In this document: positions 18,435-30,312 of the stretch, piece by piece | Layout: every line of letters starts with the position of its first letter | How positions within the stretch are numbered: position 1 is the first letter of the stretch | Source of the DNA: Enterobacter dykesii | GTDB lineage: Bacteria; Pseudomonadota; Gammaproteobacteria; Enterobacterales; Enterobacteriaceae | NCBI RefSeq assembly: GCF_008364625.2 | Contig: NZ_CP126604.1 | Span: forward strand, 3,534,001-3,598,000 | Direction of reading: 5' to 3' | Length of the DNA: 64,000 nt | Position numbers and translations under genes: made by a program | The notes under the pieces: model-generated | Database searches by the model: none | The model's input: only the letters and a program-made list of their open reading frames with translations | What the model was told of the DNA's origin: nothing

Positions 18435-21062
18435 TTACAGTTTCGCGCTTACCCAGCTTTCAACGCTGGCCAAAGCTTGCGGAAGTGCCGCCGCATCCGT
18501 ACCACCGGCTTGCGCCATGTCCGGACGACCGCCACCCTTGCCGCCCACCTGCTGAGCGACCATACCAATCAGTTCCCCTGCTTTTACGCGGTCGGTCACA
18601 TCCTTAGAGACGCCCGCAATCAGAGAAACCTTACCTTCTGCCACTGTCGCCAGCACGATAACGGTAGAACCAAGCTGGTTCTTGAGATCGTCGACCATAG
18701 TACGCAGCATCTTAGGCTCAACGCCCGCCAGATCGCTGACCAGCAGTTTGACGCCCTTAATGTTTACAGCCTTGCTGGAGAGGTTTGCACTCTCCTGCGC
18801 CGCAGCCTGCTCTTTCAGCTGCTGCAGCTCTTTTTCCAGCTGACGCGTGCGATCCAGCGCAACGCGCACTTTCTCGCCCAGGTTCTGGCTATCGCCTTTC
18901 AGCAGCTGCGCGATGTCGTGCAGCTGATCGCTCTGCGCATGCAGGCTGGCAATCGCACCTTCACCGGTCACCGCTTCAATACGACGCACACCTGCCGCCG
19001 TTCCCGACTCGGAAACAATGCGGAACAGGCCGATGTCACCAGTGCGCGATGCGTGCGTACCGCCGCACAGCTCGGTAGAGAAGTCGCCCATGCTCAGCAC
19101 GCGAACGCGCTCGTCGTATTTCTCACCAAACAGCGCCATCGCACCTTTTTTCTTCGCGTCCTCGAGCTCCATGATGTGGGTCTCGATTGGCAGGTTACGA
19201 CGGATCTGCGCGTTCACCAGATCTTCCACCGCGCGGATTTCAGACGGTTTCATCGCTTCAAAATGCGAGAAGTCGAAGCGCAGCACTTTATCGTTAACCA
19301 GAGAACCTTTCTGTGCAACGTGGGTACCGAGCACGTCGCGCAGGGCAGCGTGCATCAGGTGGGTCGCAGAGTGGTTCAGACGAATGCGCGCGCGGCGAGC
19401 TTCATCCACGTTAGCCTGTACGCCCTCGCCCACTTTCAGAGAACCGGAAACCAGTTTGCCCTGGTGACCAATCGCCTGACCGTATTTCTGGGTGTCGCTG
19501 ACGCTGAAGCTGAAACCGTTGCCTTTCAGTTCGCCTTTATCGCCAACCTGACCGCCGGATTCCGCGTAGAACGGCGTTTTGTCCAGAATGACAACCGCAT
19601 CCTGGCCCGCGCTGATGCTGTCCACGGCTTTACCGTCAACAAACAGAGCGGTCACTTTGCCGGTCAGTTCCAGCGCGTCATAACCTTTGAATTCAGACGC
19701 GCTATCAACGCGGATCATCGCGTTGTAGTCTGCACCGAAACCGCTGGATTCACGCGCACGACGACGCTGCTCTTCCATCGCGGCTTCGAAGCCCGCTTCG
19801 TCAACTTTGATGTTGCGCTCGCGGCAAACGTCTGCCGTCAGGTCAACCGGGAAGCCGTAGGTGTCGTACAGGCGGAAAGCGGTTTCGCCATCCAGCGTGT
19901 CGCCCTTAAGTTTCGCCAGCTCTTCGTCCAGCAGCGCCAGACCGCGCTCCAGCGTACGCGCAAACTGCTCTTCTTCGGTTTTCAGAACCTGCTCTACCTG
20001 TGCCTGCTGGCGTTTCAGCTCATCACCGGCAGCACCCATCACGCCAATCAGTGGCCCAACGAGTTTATAGAAGAAGGTGTCCTTCGCGCCCAGCATGTTG
20101 CCGTGACGGATGGCACGACGAATGATACGACGCAGCACGTAGCCACGGTTTTCATTCGACGGGATAACGCCGTCGGCAATCAGGAACGCACAGGAACGAA
20201 TGTGGTCCGCGATGACGCGCAGCGATTTGTTGTTCAGATCGGTCGCGCCGGTAACGTCCGCAACGGCTTTGATCAGGGTGCTGAACAGATCAATCTCGTA
20301 GTTGGAGTTAACGTGCTGCAGAACCGCGGCAATACGCTCCAGGCCCATACCGGTATCGACGGAAGGCTTCGGCAGCGGCTCCATCGTACCGTCAGCCTGA
20401 CGGTTGAACTGCATGAAGACGATGTTCCAGATCTCAATGTAGCGATCGCCGTCTTCTTCCGGGCTGCCTGGAGGGCCGCCCCAGATATGGTCGCCGTGAT
20501 CGTAGAAGATCTCGGTGCACGGACCGCAAGGGCCGGTATCACCCATCTGCCAGAAGTTGTCAGATGCGTATGGCGCGCCTTTGTTATCACCGATGCGAAT
20601 AATACGCTCGCGCGGGATCCCGACATCTTTTTCCCAGATTTCGTAGGCTTCGTCATCGGTTTCATAGACGGTAACCCATAGACGCTCTTTCGGGAGGTTG
20701 AACCAGTTTTCACCGGTCAGCAGTTCCCACGCATATTGAATGGCATCGTGTTTGAAGTAGTCGCCGAAGCTGAAGTTACCCAGCATTTCGAAGAACGTAT
20801 GGTGACGCGCGGTGTAACCGACGTTTTCCAGGTCGTTGTGTTTACCGCCCGCACGCACGCAACGCTGTGAGGTTGTGGCGCGGGAATAATTACGCTTGTC
20901 GAGACCAAGGAACACATCCTTGAACTGGTTCATCCCGGCGTTGGTAAACAGCAGAGTTGGATCGTTGTTCGGTACCAGGGAGCTGCTGGCAACAACCTGG
21001 TGTCCCTTACTATGGAAAAAATCGAGAAACGCCTGACGGATCTCAGCGGTGCTCTTGCTCAT
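18435..21062 (-). CDS. alaS: Alanyl-tRNA synthetase
   Basis: Charges tRNA-Ala and edits mischarged Ser/Gly. 875 residues (E. coli 876). Catalytic class II domain at the N-terminus (motif 2 around [19 protein letters not shown]), tRNA-recognition region, editing domain with zinc-site motifs [11 protein letters not shown] and [11 protein letters not shown] near residues 565-680, and a C-terminal oligomerisation domain ending [16 protein letters not shown] long ORF on the opposite strand is only its shadow. Confidence 0.99.
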   Translation of the reverse strand: MSKSTAEIRQAFLDFFHSKGHQVVASSSLVPNNDPTLLFTNAGMNQFKDVFLGLDKRNYSRATTSQRCVRAGGKHNDLENVGYTARHHTFFEMLGNFSFGDYFKHDAIQYAWELLTGENWFNLPKERLWVTVYETDDEAYEIWEKDVGIPRERIIRIGDNKGAPYASDNFWQMGDTGPCGPCTEIFYDHGDHIWGGPPGSPEEDGDRYIEIWNIVFMQFNRQADGTMEPLPKPSVDTGMGLERIAAVLQHVNSNYEIDLFSTLIKAVADVTGATDLNNKSLRVIADHIRSCAFLIADGVIPSNENRGYVLRRIIRRAIRHGNMLGAKDTFFYKLVGPLIGVMGAAGDELKRQQAQVEQVLKTEEEQFARTLERGLALLDEELAKLKGDTLDGETAFRLYDTYGFPVDLTADVCRERNIKVDEAGFEAAMEEQRRRARESSGFGADYNAMIRVDSASEFKGYDALELTGKVTALFVDGKAVDSISAGQDAVVILDKTPFYAESGGQVGDKGELKGNGFSFSVSDTQKYGQAIGHQGKLVSGSLKVGEGVQANVDEARRARIRLNHSATHLMHAALRDVLGTHVAQKGSLVNDKVLRFDFSHFEAMKPSEIRAVEDLVNAQIRRNLPIETHIMELEDAKKKGAMALFGEKYDERVRVLSMGDFSTELCGGTHASRTGDIGLFRIVSESGTAAGVRRIEAVTGEGAIASLHAQSDQLHDIAQLLKGDSQNLGEKVRVALDRTRQLEKELQQLKEQAAAQESANLSSKAVNIKGVKLLVSDLAGVEPKMLRTMVDDLKNQLGSTVIVLATVAEGKVSLIAGVSKDVTDRVKAGELIGMVAQQVGGKGGGRPDMAQAGGTDAAALPQALASVESWVSAKL

Positions 21063-21193
21063 AATTATCCTGAAATCAAGCTAACGAAATGTCGTAGCCA
21101 GCCTGTATCGGTAAACCGTTGGACAGGCCAGCTACTGGAAAAAGTGGGAATAAGATAAGTTTTCTTGGGTGGGAAGTAAAATCCCGCATGCGT

Positions 21194-21694
21194 TCAATCG
21201 GCAAAATTACGCCAGATATCCTGAATATCTTCCATCAGAAAGCCGCGGTAGAGCAAAAAGCGCTGGATTTTGACTTTTTCTGAAAATTCACGCGGCAGCG
21301 GTTCGCCGTATTTACGAATCGCCTGTTCTCTGGCCAGCTCGCACCAGTCAGTATCGCATTCGCGCATCGCTTTTTCGATGGACTCCCGGGCCACCCCTTT
21401 CTGGTTCAGCTCCTGCCGGATGCGCGCGGGCCCATATCCTTTACGGCCGCGGCTGGCGAGAAACCGTGAGGCAAAACGCTCGTCATCAAGATAACGATGC
21501 TCGTAGCACCAGGCAATCACGCGGTCATAATCCTCTGCGGTGGCATCAATCTCTTCCGGCCCGTTTTTACTCATTACCGGCGCCGACAGTTTTCGCCGCA
21601 GCTCCTGTTCACTGTGGTCACGAACGGCCAGGATGCGCACCGCACGGTCCAGTAAGCGTGCATACGCGGGTCGACGTGTTGTCGGTTCACTCAT
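21194..21694 (-). CDS. recX: RecA regulatory protein RecX
   Basis: 166 residues, as in E. coli; built from three-helix RecX repeats ([21 protein letters not shown] near the N-terminus, residues 13-33). It binds and caps RecA filaments. Placed directly after recA; the recA terminator lies between, so most recX expression comes from read-through, as known in E. coli. Confidence 0.97.
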   Translation of the reverse strand: MSEPTTRRPAYARLLDRAVRILAVRDHSEQELRRKLSAPVMSKNGPEEIDATAEDYDRVIAWCYEHRYLDDERFASRFLASRGRKGYGPARIRQELNQKGVARESIEKAMRECDTDWCELAREQAIRKYGEPLPREFSEKVKIQRFLLYRGFLMEDIQDIWRNFAD

Positions 21695-21720
21695 AAAAAA
21701 ACCTGCTGGTTCAGAAATGC

Positions 21721-21745
21721 AAAAAGGGCCGCATCAGCAGCCCTT
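21721..21745 (-). terminator. recA terminator
   Basis: On the minus strand AAGGGC and GCCCTT arms surround a GC-rich imperfect stem (TGC..TGAT..GCG), followed by TTTTTGC. Located 18 nt after the recA stop and overlapping the start region of recX transcription. Confidence 0.75.
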
Positions 21746-21763
21746 CATTTTTAAACGAAAGAA

Positions 21764-22858
<1,095 letters not shown>

Positions 22859-22891
22859 TCACCGTGGATTTCTGTTCTGTTGGTGCAATTA

Positions 22892-22911
22892 TACTGTATG
22901 GTCATACAGTA
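22892..22911 (-). promoter_or_regulatory. LexA (SOS) box of recA
   Basis: TACTGTATGGTCATACAGTA, a near-perfect palindrome with the CTGT-N8-ACAG core, 69 nt before the recA start. Differs from the E. coli recA box only in the centre. Confidence 0.95.
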
Positions 22912-23409
22912 TCAAGTGTTTTGTAGAAATTGTTGCCAGAGCGTTTTTAACGCATAAACGGTTGCCTGACGACGCACGCTTTCGCGATCGCCGCTGAAGC
23001 ACTCCCGGCGGGTGATCCCTTCCCCTTTGGAGGTGGCGAACCCAAACCAGACGGTGCCGACAGGCTTCACGTCGCTACCGCCGTCCGGGCCTGCAATGCC
23101 GCTAATGGAAATGGCGTAATCTGCCCGCGCCTCTTTGAGCGCGCCAATGGCCATCTCGATCACCACCGGTTCGCTGACCGCGCCATGCTGTTCAAGCGTG
23201 GATTCACGCACGCCAATCATCTGAGCTTTAGCTTCGTTACTGTAGGTCACAAAACCGCGTTCAAACCAGGCGGAACTGCCGGCAATATCGGTAATCGCTT
23301 TCGCCACCCAGCCGCCGGTGCAGGATTCCGCGGTGGTGATTGTCGCGCCACGCTGCTTCAGTGCGAGGCCAACGATCTCGCTAAGCTGCATCAATTCATG
23401 GTCAGTCAT
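22912..23409 (-). CDS. pncC: Nicotinamide-nucleotide amidase PncC
   Basis: Formerly ygaD; converts NMN to nicotinate mononucleotide for NAD recycling. Start ATG 23409 (MTDHELMQL; ribosome site GGAGCGAG) gives 165 residues, the E. coli length. CinA C-terminal domain fold with TTAESCTGG (catalytic Ser), FVTYSNEAK and SGIAGPDGG motifs. The stop lies immediately before the LexA box, so the recA promoter is nested at its 3' end. Confidence 0.96.
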   Translation of the reverse strand: MTDHELMQLSEIVGLALKQRGATITTAESCTGGWVAKAITDIAGSSAWFERGFVTYSNEAKAQMIGVRESTLEQHGAVSEPVVIEMAIGALKEARADYAISISGIAGPDGGSDVKPVGTVWFGFATSKGEGITRRECFSGDRESVRRQATVYALKTLWQQFLQNT

Positions 23410-23538
23410 TCTCGCTCCAGGCATCAGAAAAACGTGCTGCACAAGATAGCACTTTCTCGTCAGATGTGGAGATGGACTTCAGGTTTTACGAGGGGGCTTC
23501 AGAAAAAAGCCGGTACGGACGCACCGGCGGTGGAAAGG

Positions 23539-24417
23539 CTATTTCATGCTCTCAGCGAGGGTGTTCACATTGTGGCGAAACGCCTTAACGTAGGTATCTG
23601 CCACCCCACCTTTTGCCGACAGCGCTTCGGGGTAAAGCTCCCCCCCGGGCTGTGCGCCCGTCGCCGACGCAATCTGTTTCACCAGACGCGGATCGAGCTG
23701 ATTCTCCATAAACCAGGTTTTCACGCCGTCGGCTTTAATCTGATTGATAATCTCGGCGACCTGCGCCGCGCTGGCTTCGCTCTCAGACGACAGCCCCTGC
23801 GGCGCCATAAACGTCACGCCGTAAGCGCGGCTGAAATAGCCGAACGCGTCATGGCTGGTCAGCACTTTACGCTTCGCCAGTGGAATCTGGCTAAAGCGCG
23901 TTTTGGCCCAGTTATCCAGCTGGTTAAGCTGCGCGATATACGGTTTACCGGAGGCTTCCAGCGCGGCTTTGTCCTGCGGGTCAGCTTTCACCAGCCCGTT
24001 CAGAATATTTTGTGCATACAGCGCTCCGTTCGCCGCGCTGTTCCACGCATGGGGATCGGTCACAGTCTTTCCATCTTCCTCAAGCGTGTGGGTTTTCACC
24101 CCAGTTGAGGCGACAACCAGTTGCCCTTTGAACCCGGAGGCTTTTACCAGACGATCAAGCCAGCCCTCCAGCCCAAGGCCGTTTACCACTACCACATCAG
24201 CCTTGCTCAGGGCCGCGCTGTCTTTCGGCGACGGTTCGAAGGTATGCGGATCGCCGTCCGGCCCGACCAGCGTCGTCACGTTCACATGGTCGCCGCCCAC
24301 CTCCTGCGTGATATCCCCCAGTATCGAAAAGCTGGTCACCACATTCAGCGTTTTCGCCATCACGCCGTGCGACATCATCCCCAGCGCGAGCGCCACTACA
24401 AATCCTGTACCTTTCAT
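23539..24417 (-). CDS. Zinc-type ABC importer, periplasmic binding protein (cluster A-I)
   Basis: 292 residues from ATG 24417 (ribosome site AGGGGAAACG); signal peptide of 21 residues ends VMA|KT. The metal-ligand pattern of cluster A-I proteins is present: H58 (DPHTFEPSPKD), H123 (DPHAWNS), H189 (TSHDAFGYF) and an acidic residue near 238-242 (FMENQLDP). It lacks the long His-rich loop of ZnuA and is not SitA-like, so it is a separate paralogue. Zinc is favoured over manganese or iron because of the Zur-type operator upstream of the operon. Last gene of the operon. Confidence 0.87.
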   Translation of the reverse strand: MKGTGFVVALALGMMSHGVMAKTLNVVTSFSILGDITQEVGGDHVNVTTLVGPDGDPHTFEPSPKDSAALSKADVVVVNGLGLEGWLDRLVKASGFKGQLVVASTGVKTHTLEEDGKTVTDPHAWNSAANGALYAQNILNGLVKADPQDKAALEASGKPYIAQLNQLDNWAKTRFSQIPLAKRKVLTSHDAFGYFSRAYGVTFMAPQGLSSESEASAAQVAEIINQIKADGVKTWFMENQLDPRLVKQIASATGAQPGGELYPEALSAKGGVADTYVKAFRHNVNTLAESMK

Positions 24418-24431
24418 CGTTTCCCCTTGCG

Positions 24432-25292
24432 TTAAAAATACGCCCGCAGGCTGCCAGCGAGCCTGCTTCGCGTACCCAGTAAAATGGAAATAAAGAACAG
24501 CGCGCTGGCGGTGAGCACGATGGATGGCCCGGCCGGCAGACTCATCGCCCAGGAGAGGCTTAGCCCGAGCCACGCACAGAAGATACCGCTGATACCCGCC
24601 ATCAGGAGTAATGCCGGTAACGTGCGCACCCAGCAGCGGGCTGCCACGGCCGGAAGCATCATCAGCCCGACGGCCATCAGCGTGCCGAGCACCTGAAAAC
24701 CGGCCACCAGGTTAAGCACCAGCAGCGCCAGAAACAGGCCGTGCAGCAGGCCAGGCAGCCAGCGGGCGTTCACCTGCAGCCAGGCGGTATCAAACGCTTC
24801 TGTCACCAGTCCGCGATAAAACAGCGCCAGCGTGATAAGGGTGAACATGCACACGCCCGTGACGAACAGCGCGGCGTCGTTGTCCACGGCGAGGATAGAT
24901 CCGAACAGCAGATGCAGCAGATCGACATTCGACCCGCGCAACGATACCAGCGTGACCCCCAGCGCCAGCGAGCCGAGATAAAACCCGGCAAAGCTGGCAT
25001 CTTCTTTCAGCGGCGTGCGTCGACTAACCAGACCGGCCAGCAGCGCCACGGTAATTCCCGCGATAAAACCGCCAATACTCATCGCCAGCAGCGACATACC
25101 GCTGAGCAAATACCCCACGGCGACACCCGGCAAAATAGCGTGAGAAAGGGCATCGCCCATCAGGCTCATCCGACGCAGCTGAAGAAACACGCCGAGCGCG
25201 GTGGTGCTGACGGAGAGCGCCAGGCAAACCACCAGCGCGCGACGCATAAAGCCATACTCAATGAACGGCTGAAAAAAGAGATGCCAGATCAT
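24432..25292 (-). CDS. Zinc-type ABC importer, permease (ABC-3 family)
   Basis: 286 residues from ATG 25292, which overlaps the end of the ATPase gene by 4 nt (ATGA). About eight membrane helices and the family motif LQLRRMSLMGDALSHAILPGVAVG near residues 38-61, which contacts the ATPase. Same family as ZnuB and SitC/D. The SBP gene starts 14 nt downstream. Confidence 0.9.
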   Translation of the reverse strand: MIWHLFFQPFIEYGFMRRALVVCLALSVSTTALGVFLQLRRMSLMGDALSHAILPGVAVGYLLSGMSLLAMSIGGFIAGITVALLAGLVSRRTPLKEDASFAGFYLGSLALGVTLVSLRGSNVDLLHLLFGSILAVDNDAALFVTGVCMFTLITLALFYRGLVTEAFDTAWLQVNARWLPGLLHGLFLALLVLNLVAGFQVLGTLMAVGLMMLPAVAARCWVRTLPALLLMAGISGIFCAWLGLSLSWAMSLPAGPSIVLTASALFFISILLGTRSRLAGSLRAYF

Positions 25293-25942
25293 GCCACCCT
25301 CACCCGCTCGGTTTTCCACTGGGGAACGTCAGCATCCAGCCGCAGCGTTTGCGGAAAATGGCGCGACACGCGCTCGCTGTCGTGCAGTACCGCGAGCAGC
25401 GTTTGCCCCTGCATATACATCTCCAGCATCAGATCCATCAGCACGTTGCAGGTGGCTTCATCGACCCCGGTAAAGGGTTCATCCAGCATCACCAACGGCG
25501 CCTGCTGCACCAGGACGCGGGCAAACAGCATGCGCTGAAACTGACCGCCGGAGAGTTCATCGATGGTGGATAACGCCATGGACTCAAGCCCGACGCGCTC
25601 AAGCGCGCTGGCAATGCGCAGCCGCGTTTCGCGACGAAACCCGGAAAAAAGCGAAATGCCCGGCCAGCAGCCCATGCTTACCACGTCCTGTACGGTCAGC
25701 GGAAACTGCGCCTCCAGCGCGTGTCGCTGTGCCAGCCAGCCGATTACCGGTCGCTTCCCCTGCCAGCGGAAGCCGCCGCTGACGGGAGGAATAAATCCCG
25801 CCAGCGTTTTCAGCAGCGTCGATTTCCCGCAGCCGTTAGCGCCGATAATGGCGGTCATGCTTCCCCGGTCGATTACACCCGAAAGAGGACGCGTAACGGG
25901 CTGGCGTTCATATCCCGCGACAAGTTCATTCATCACAATCAT
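25289..25942 (-). CDS. Zinc-type ABC importer, ATPase
   Basis: 217 residues, a short ABC ATPase. Walker A GANGCGKST (residues 34-42), signature LSGGQFQR, Walker B LVMLDEPF and the H-loop LHDSERV are intact. ATG 25942 overlaps the stop of a 35-codon membrane ORF just upstream (ATGA), so translation is coupled. An alternative ATG three codons later is possible. This operon lies between pncC and mltB, where E. coli has nothing. Confidence 0.9.
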   Translation of the reverse strand: MIVMNELVAGYERQPVTRPLSGVIDRGSMTAIIGANGCGKSTLLKTLAGFIPPVSGGFRWQGKRPVIGWLAQRHALEAQFPLTVQDVVSMGCWPGISLFSGFRRETRLRIASALERVGLESMALSTIDELSGGQFQRMLFARVLVQQAPLVMLDEPFTGVDEATCNVLMDLMLEMYMQGQTLLAVLHDSERVSRHFPQTLRLDADVPQWKTERVRVA

Positions 25943-26046
25943 GGCAATGCCACCGCCCAGCGCACGGCCAGCCCGATAAAGGCAACAAGCACCAGCGCCA
26001 GCAAAAGCCGAACCAGAGCAGACAGAGAAAAAAGGGACGTTGACAT
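25939..26046 (-). CDS. Putative 35-residue membrane microprotein, first gene of the zinc ABC operon
   Basis: ATG at 26046, TGA at 25941-25939. The product starts MSTSLFSLSALVRLLLALVL and continues VAFIGLAVRWAVALP: one hydrophobic helix of about 22 residues with two arginines, no cysteines. Its stop overlaps the ATPase start (ATGA), which is strong evidence that it is translated. It lies 17 nt inside the Zur-type operator. Family not recognised; it could be a small accessory subunit of the importer or a leader that couples translation. Confidence 0.6.
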   Translation of the reverse strand: MSTSLFSLSALVRLLLALVLVAFIGLAVRWAVALP

Positions 26047-26063
26047 GTCGACACCGTATTAAA

Positions 26064-26078
26064 TGTTATAACATAACA
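26064..26078 (-). promoter_or_regulatory. Zur-type operator
   Basis: TGTTATAACATAACA: 6-bp arms TGTTAT and ATAACA around AAC. It differs from the Zur core of gammaproteobacteria (TGTTATAATATAACA) at one central base. Eighteen nt before the microprotein start, in position to overlap the operon promoter. Confidence 0.75.
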
Positions 26079-26168
26079 ATAATGAAAGACGGTTAAGATG
26101 TAAATGGCGGGTTTGAAAAGGGAGTGTGGCGAAATGTTTCTGAGAAAAACCAGGATGGGCGCGGGGTA

Positions 26169-26189
26169 CCCTCTCCCAAAGGGAGAGGG
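26169..26189. repeat. REP-like extragenic palindrome, copy C
   Basis: CCCTCTCCC (one base short of a full arm at its 5' side), AAA loop, GGGAGAGGG at 26181-26189. Lies 14 nt after the mltB stop, between mltB and the zinc operon's promoter. Confidence 0.75.
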
Positions 26190-26203
26190 CGGAATAAGAT
26201 GAC

Positions 26204-27304
26204 TTACTGACTAAACGGCGACGCCGCCGGAACGCGCGCCTGGGACACTGCCAGCCCCAACTGCCACACCGCCATTGCATAATGGGTGCTGTGGTTATAG
26301 CGGGTGATGGTGTAGAAGTTCGGCATGCCGTACCAGTACTGGTAGCCCGTCCCGACATCCAGACGCAGCAGGCTCACCTGATCGACATTGCCCAGCGGCT
26401 GGGTTGGCGTTAAGCCCGCCGCCGTCAGCTGTGCGACGCTGTATTTAGTTTTGAAGCCGTTTTCCAGGCCAAACGCCTCGCCGTTTGCCTGTACGGCAAC
26501 CTGGCCGCCCGGCGTCCAGCCGTGCGCTTTGAAGTAGTTCGCCACGCTGCCGATGGCATCCACCGGATCCCACAGGTTGATATGACCGTCCCCGTTAAAG
26601 TCGACGGCATATTGTTTATAGGAGGACGGCATAAACTGGCCGTAGCCCATCGCGCCGGCAAACGACCCTTTCAGATCGAGCGGATCGTCCTGCTCGCTGC
26701 GCGCCATCAGCAGGAAGGTTTCCAGCTCGGAAGAGAAATACTCCGCGCGGCGCGGGTAGTTAAAGGAGAGCGTCGCCAGCGCGTCGAGGATGCGGGTTTT
26801 ACCCATCACGCGGCCCCAGCGGGTTTCCACGCCGATAATCCCGACGATGATTTCAGGCGGTACGCCGTACACCTGCCACGCGCGGTTGAGCGCATCTTCA
26901 TACTGATTCCAGAACACCACGCCGTTTTGCACGTTGTCCGGGGTAATAAACTGTTTGCGATAGCGCAGCCACGCGCCGTTTGGCCCGCTCGGCACCTGGG
27001 CGGTCGGCGCCTGCCTGTCCATCAGGCGCAGCACGTAGTCCAGGCGCTTGGCCTGAGACAAAATTTCGTGCAGCTGCTGTCTGTCAAAGCCGTGCTTGCT
27101 CACCATTTTATCGATGAACTGCTCGGCCGCCGGGTTATTCGCGAAGTCGCCGCCCATCTGCATCATATTGTGCTGCGGCTCCAGCAGGAATCCTCCGGAA
27201 GGCGCGCCCGCCGTTTGCTGAACGGCTTCGGTCTTAGGTTTGCTACTACAGGCAGACAGCAGAATAAGCGCAGGCAACAGCGCTGCATAACGACGCTTGA
27301 ACAT
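26204..27304 (-). CDS. mltB: Membrane-bound lytic murein transglycosylase B
   Basis: Cleaves peptidoglycan glycan strands to 1,6-anhydromuramoyl products. From ATG 27304 (MFKRRYAALL) it has 366 residues (E. coli 361) with a lipoprotein signal ending LLSAC at residue 18-19. The catalytic glutamate is in GVETRWGRV, and the EF-hand-like calcium site DFNGDGHINLWDP is present. Upstream in-frame codons lack a ribosome site. Divergent from srlA. Confidence 0.95.
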   Translation of the reverse strand: MFKRRYAALLPALILLSACSSKPKTEAVQQTAGAPSGGFLLEPQHNMMQMGGDFANNPAAEQFIDKMVSKHGFDRQQLHEILSQAKRLDYVLRLMDRQAPTAQVPSGPNGAWLRYRKQFITPDNVQNGVVFWNQYEDALNRAWQVYGVPPEIIVGIIGVETRWGRVMGKTRILDALATLSFNYPRRAEYFSSELETFLLMARSEQDDPLDLKGSFAGAMGYGQFMPSSYKQYAVDFNGDGHINLWDPVDAIGSVANYFKAHGWTPGGQVAVQANGEAFGLENGFKTKYSVAQLTAAGLTPTQPLGNVDQVSLLRLDVGTGYQYWYGMPNFYTITRYNHSTHYAMAVWQLGLAVSQARVPAASPFSQ

Positions 27305-27466
27305 GAGACATCCATTTAACGGGTTCGATAAGAACCCAGTATGGTAAAGCATCCGCAACACCTCAAGGAAGCGGTACGCACCTCCCCCACGCAAATCCGC
27401 GCTTTTTTCCACCGAAAATCATTCGCCCCACCAATAAACTTTCAAAATAACCCTTTTTTCTTTCAT

Positions 27467-27504
27467 TGTGAGATCTAATTAACACTTTAAAACCTTTCAA
27501 AGTG
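27467..27504 (+). promoter_or_regulatory. srl operon control region: CRP-like half site and SrlR operator candidate
   Basis: TGTGA at 27467-27471 begins a CRP-type site with a poor second half, as in E. coli. Sixteen nt on, CACTTT 27483-27488 and AAAGTG 27499-27504 form a perfect 6-10-6 inverted repeat, a good candidate for the operator of the DeoR-type repressor SrlR. srlA starts at 27557. Confidence 0.5.
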
Positions 27505-27505
27505 A

Positions 27506-29076
<1,571 letters not shown>

Positions 29077-29088
29077 GAGGTTCCTGCG

Positions 29089-29451
29089 ATGACCGTGATT
29101 TACCAGACCACCATTACCCGCATCGGCCAGAGCGCGGCCGACGCGCTGAGCGACCAGATGCTGATCACCTTCCGCGAAGGGGCGCCTGCGGATATCGAAG
29201 AGTTTTGTTTTATCCACTGCCACGGCGAGCTGAAGGGCGAGCTGAAGGCAGGAAGCCAGCTGGAGCTGGGCGAGGCGCGGTATGCCGTCACCGCCGTCGG
29301 CGACGTCGCCGAGCAAAACCTGCGCGAGCTGGGCCACATCACCCTGCGTTTCGACGGCCAGCCGCAGGCGGAATATCCCGGCACGGTTCACGTCGCGGGC
29401 CCGGTTCCGCAGGCTGTCACCCCAGGCTGCACGTTAAAATTTGTTGCGTAA
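29089..29451 (+). CDS. srlB: Sorbitol PTS enzyme IIA component
   Basis: 120 residues (E. coli 123). Soluble phosphocarrier; the phosphorylated histidine is H43 in FCFIHCHGEL. Passes phosphate from HPr to the SrlE IIB cysteine. Start preceded by AAGAGG. Confidence 0.96.
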   Translation: MTVIYQTTITRIGQSAADALSDQMLITFREGAPADIEEFCFIHCHGELKGELKAGSQLELGEARYAVTAVGDVAEQNLRELGHITLRFDGQPQAEYPGTVHVAGPVPQAVTPGCTLKFVA

Positions 29452-29465
29452 TTAAGGAGAAACAC

Positions 29466-30245
29466 ATGAGTCAGGTTGCCGTTGTCATTGGTGGAGGACA
29501 AACCTTAGGCGAGTTCCTCTGCCGTGGGCTTGCCGCAGAGGGCTACCGCGTGGCGGTAGTGGACATTCAGAGTGAAAAAGCCGCCCGCGTGGCGGACACC
29601 ATTAACACCGAGTTTGGTGAAGGAATGGCGTACGGGTTTGGCGCCGACGCCACCAGCGAACAGAGCGTGATGGCGCTCGCCCGCGGCGTGGACGAGATTT
29701 TTGGCCGTACCGACCTGCTGGTTTATAGCGCCGGTATTGCGAAAGCGGCCTTTATCAGCGACTTCGAGCTGGGAGATTTTGACCGCTCGCTGCAGGTCAA
29801 TCTGGTGGGCTATTTCCTCTGCGCCCGCGAGTTTTCCCGTCTGATGATCCGCGACGGCATTCAGGGGCGCATCATTCAGATCAACTCCAAATCGGGGAAA
29901 GTGGGCAGCAAGCACAACTCCGGCTACAGCGCGGCGAAGTTTGGCGGCGTGGGGCTGACGCAGTCTCTGGCGCTGGATCTGGCCGAATACGGCATTACCG
30001 TGCATTCGCTGATGCTGGGCAACCTGCTGAAATCGCCGATGTTCCAGTCCCTGCTGCCGCAGTATGCCACCAAGCTCGGCATCAAGGCTGAGGAAGTGGA
30101 GCAGTACTACATCGATAAAGTGCCGCTGAAGCGCGGGTGCGATTATCAGGACGTGCTGAACATGCTGCTGTTTTACGCCAGCCCGAAAGCCTCGTACTGC
30201 ACCGGGCAGTCGATTAACGTCACCGGCGGGCAGGTGATGTTCTGA
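29466..30245 (+). CDS. srlD: Sorbitol-6-phosphate 2-dehydrogenase
   Basis: Oxidises sorbitol 6-phosphate to fructose 6-phosphate with NAD. ATG 29466 has the ribosome site AAGGAGAAAC and gives 259 residues, the E. coli length, although the frame is open for another 540 nt upstream. Short-chain dehydrogenase: nucleotide loop GGGQTLGE near residue 10, catalytic SKSGKVGSKHNSGYSAAK (Ser and YxxxK) at about 140-160. Confidence 0.97.
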   Translation: MSQVAVVIGGGQTLGEFLCRGLAAEGYRVAVVDIQSEKAARVADTINTEFGEGMAYGFGADATSEQSVMALARGVDEIFGRTDLLVYSAGIAKAAFISDFELGDFDRSLQVNLVGYFLCAREFSRLMIRDGIQGRIIQINSKSGKVGSKHNSGYSAAKFGGVGLTQSLALDLAEYGITVHSLMLGNLLKSPMFQSLLPQYATKLGIKAEEVEQYYIDKVPLKRGCDYQDVLNMLLFYASPKASYCTGQSINVTGGQVMF

Positions 30246-30260
30246 TCGAGCGGGCCGATG

Positions 30261-30293
30261 CCCTCACCCTAACCCTCTCCCATGGGGAGAGGG
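30261..30293. repeat. REP-like extragenic palindrome, copy D
   Basis: CCCTCACCCTAACCCTCTCC at 30261-30280 with the palindrome closing at GGGAGAGGG (30285-30293). It sits inside the srl operon, between srlD and gutM, where it could lower expression of the downstream regulatory genes. Confidence 0.8.
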
Positions 30294-30312
30294 AACAAAA
30301 CAAGGAGCCGAT

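Noticed and set aside
18477..20681. 734-codon ORF opposite alaS
   Set aside because: Lies wholly antisense to alaS; such long antisense frames arise in GC-rich genes with strong codon bias. No ribosome site or recognisable domain.
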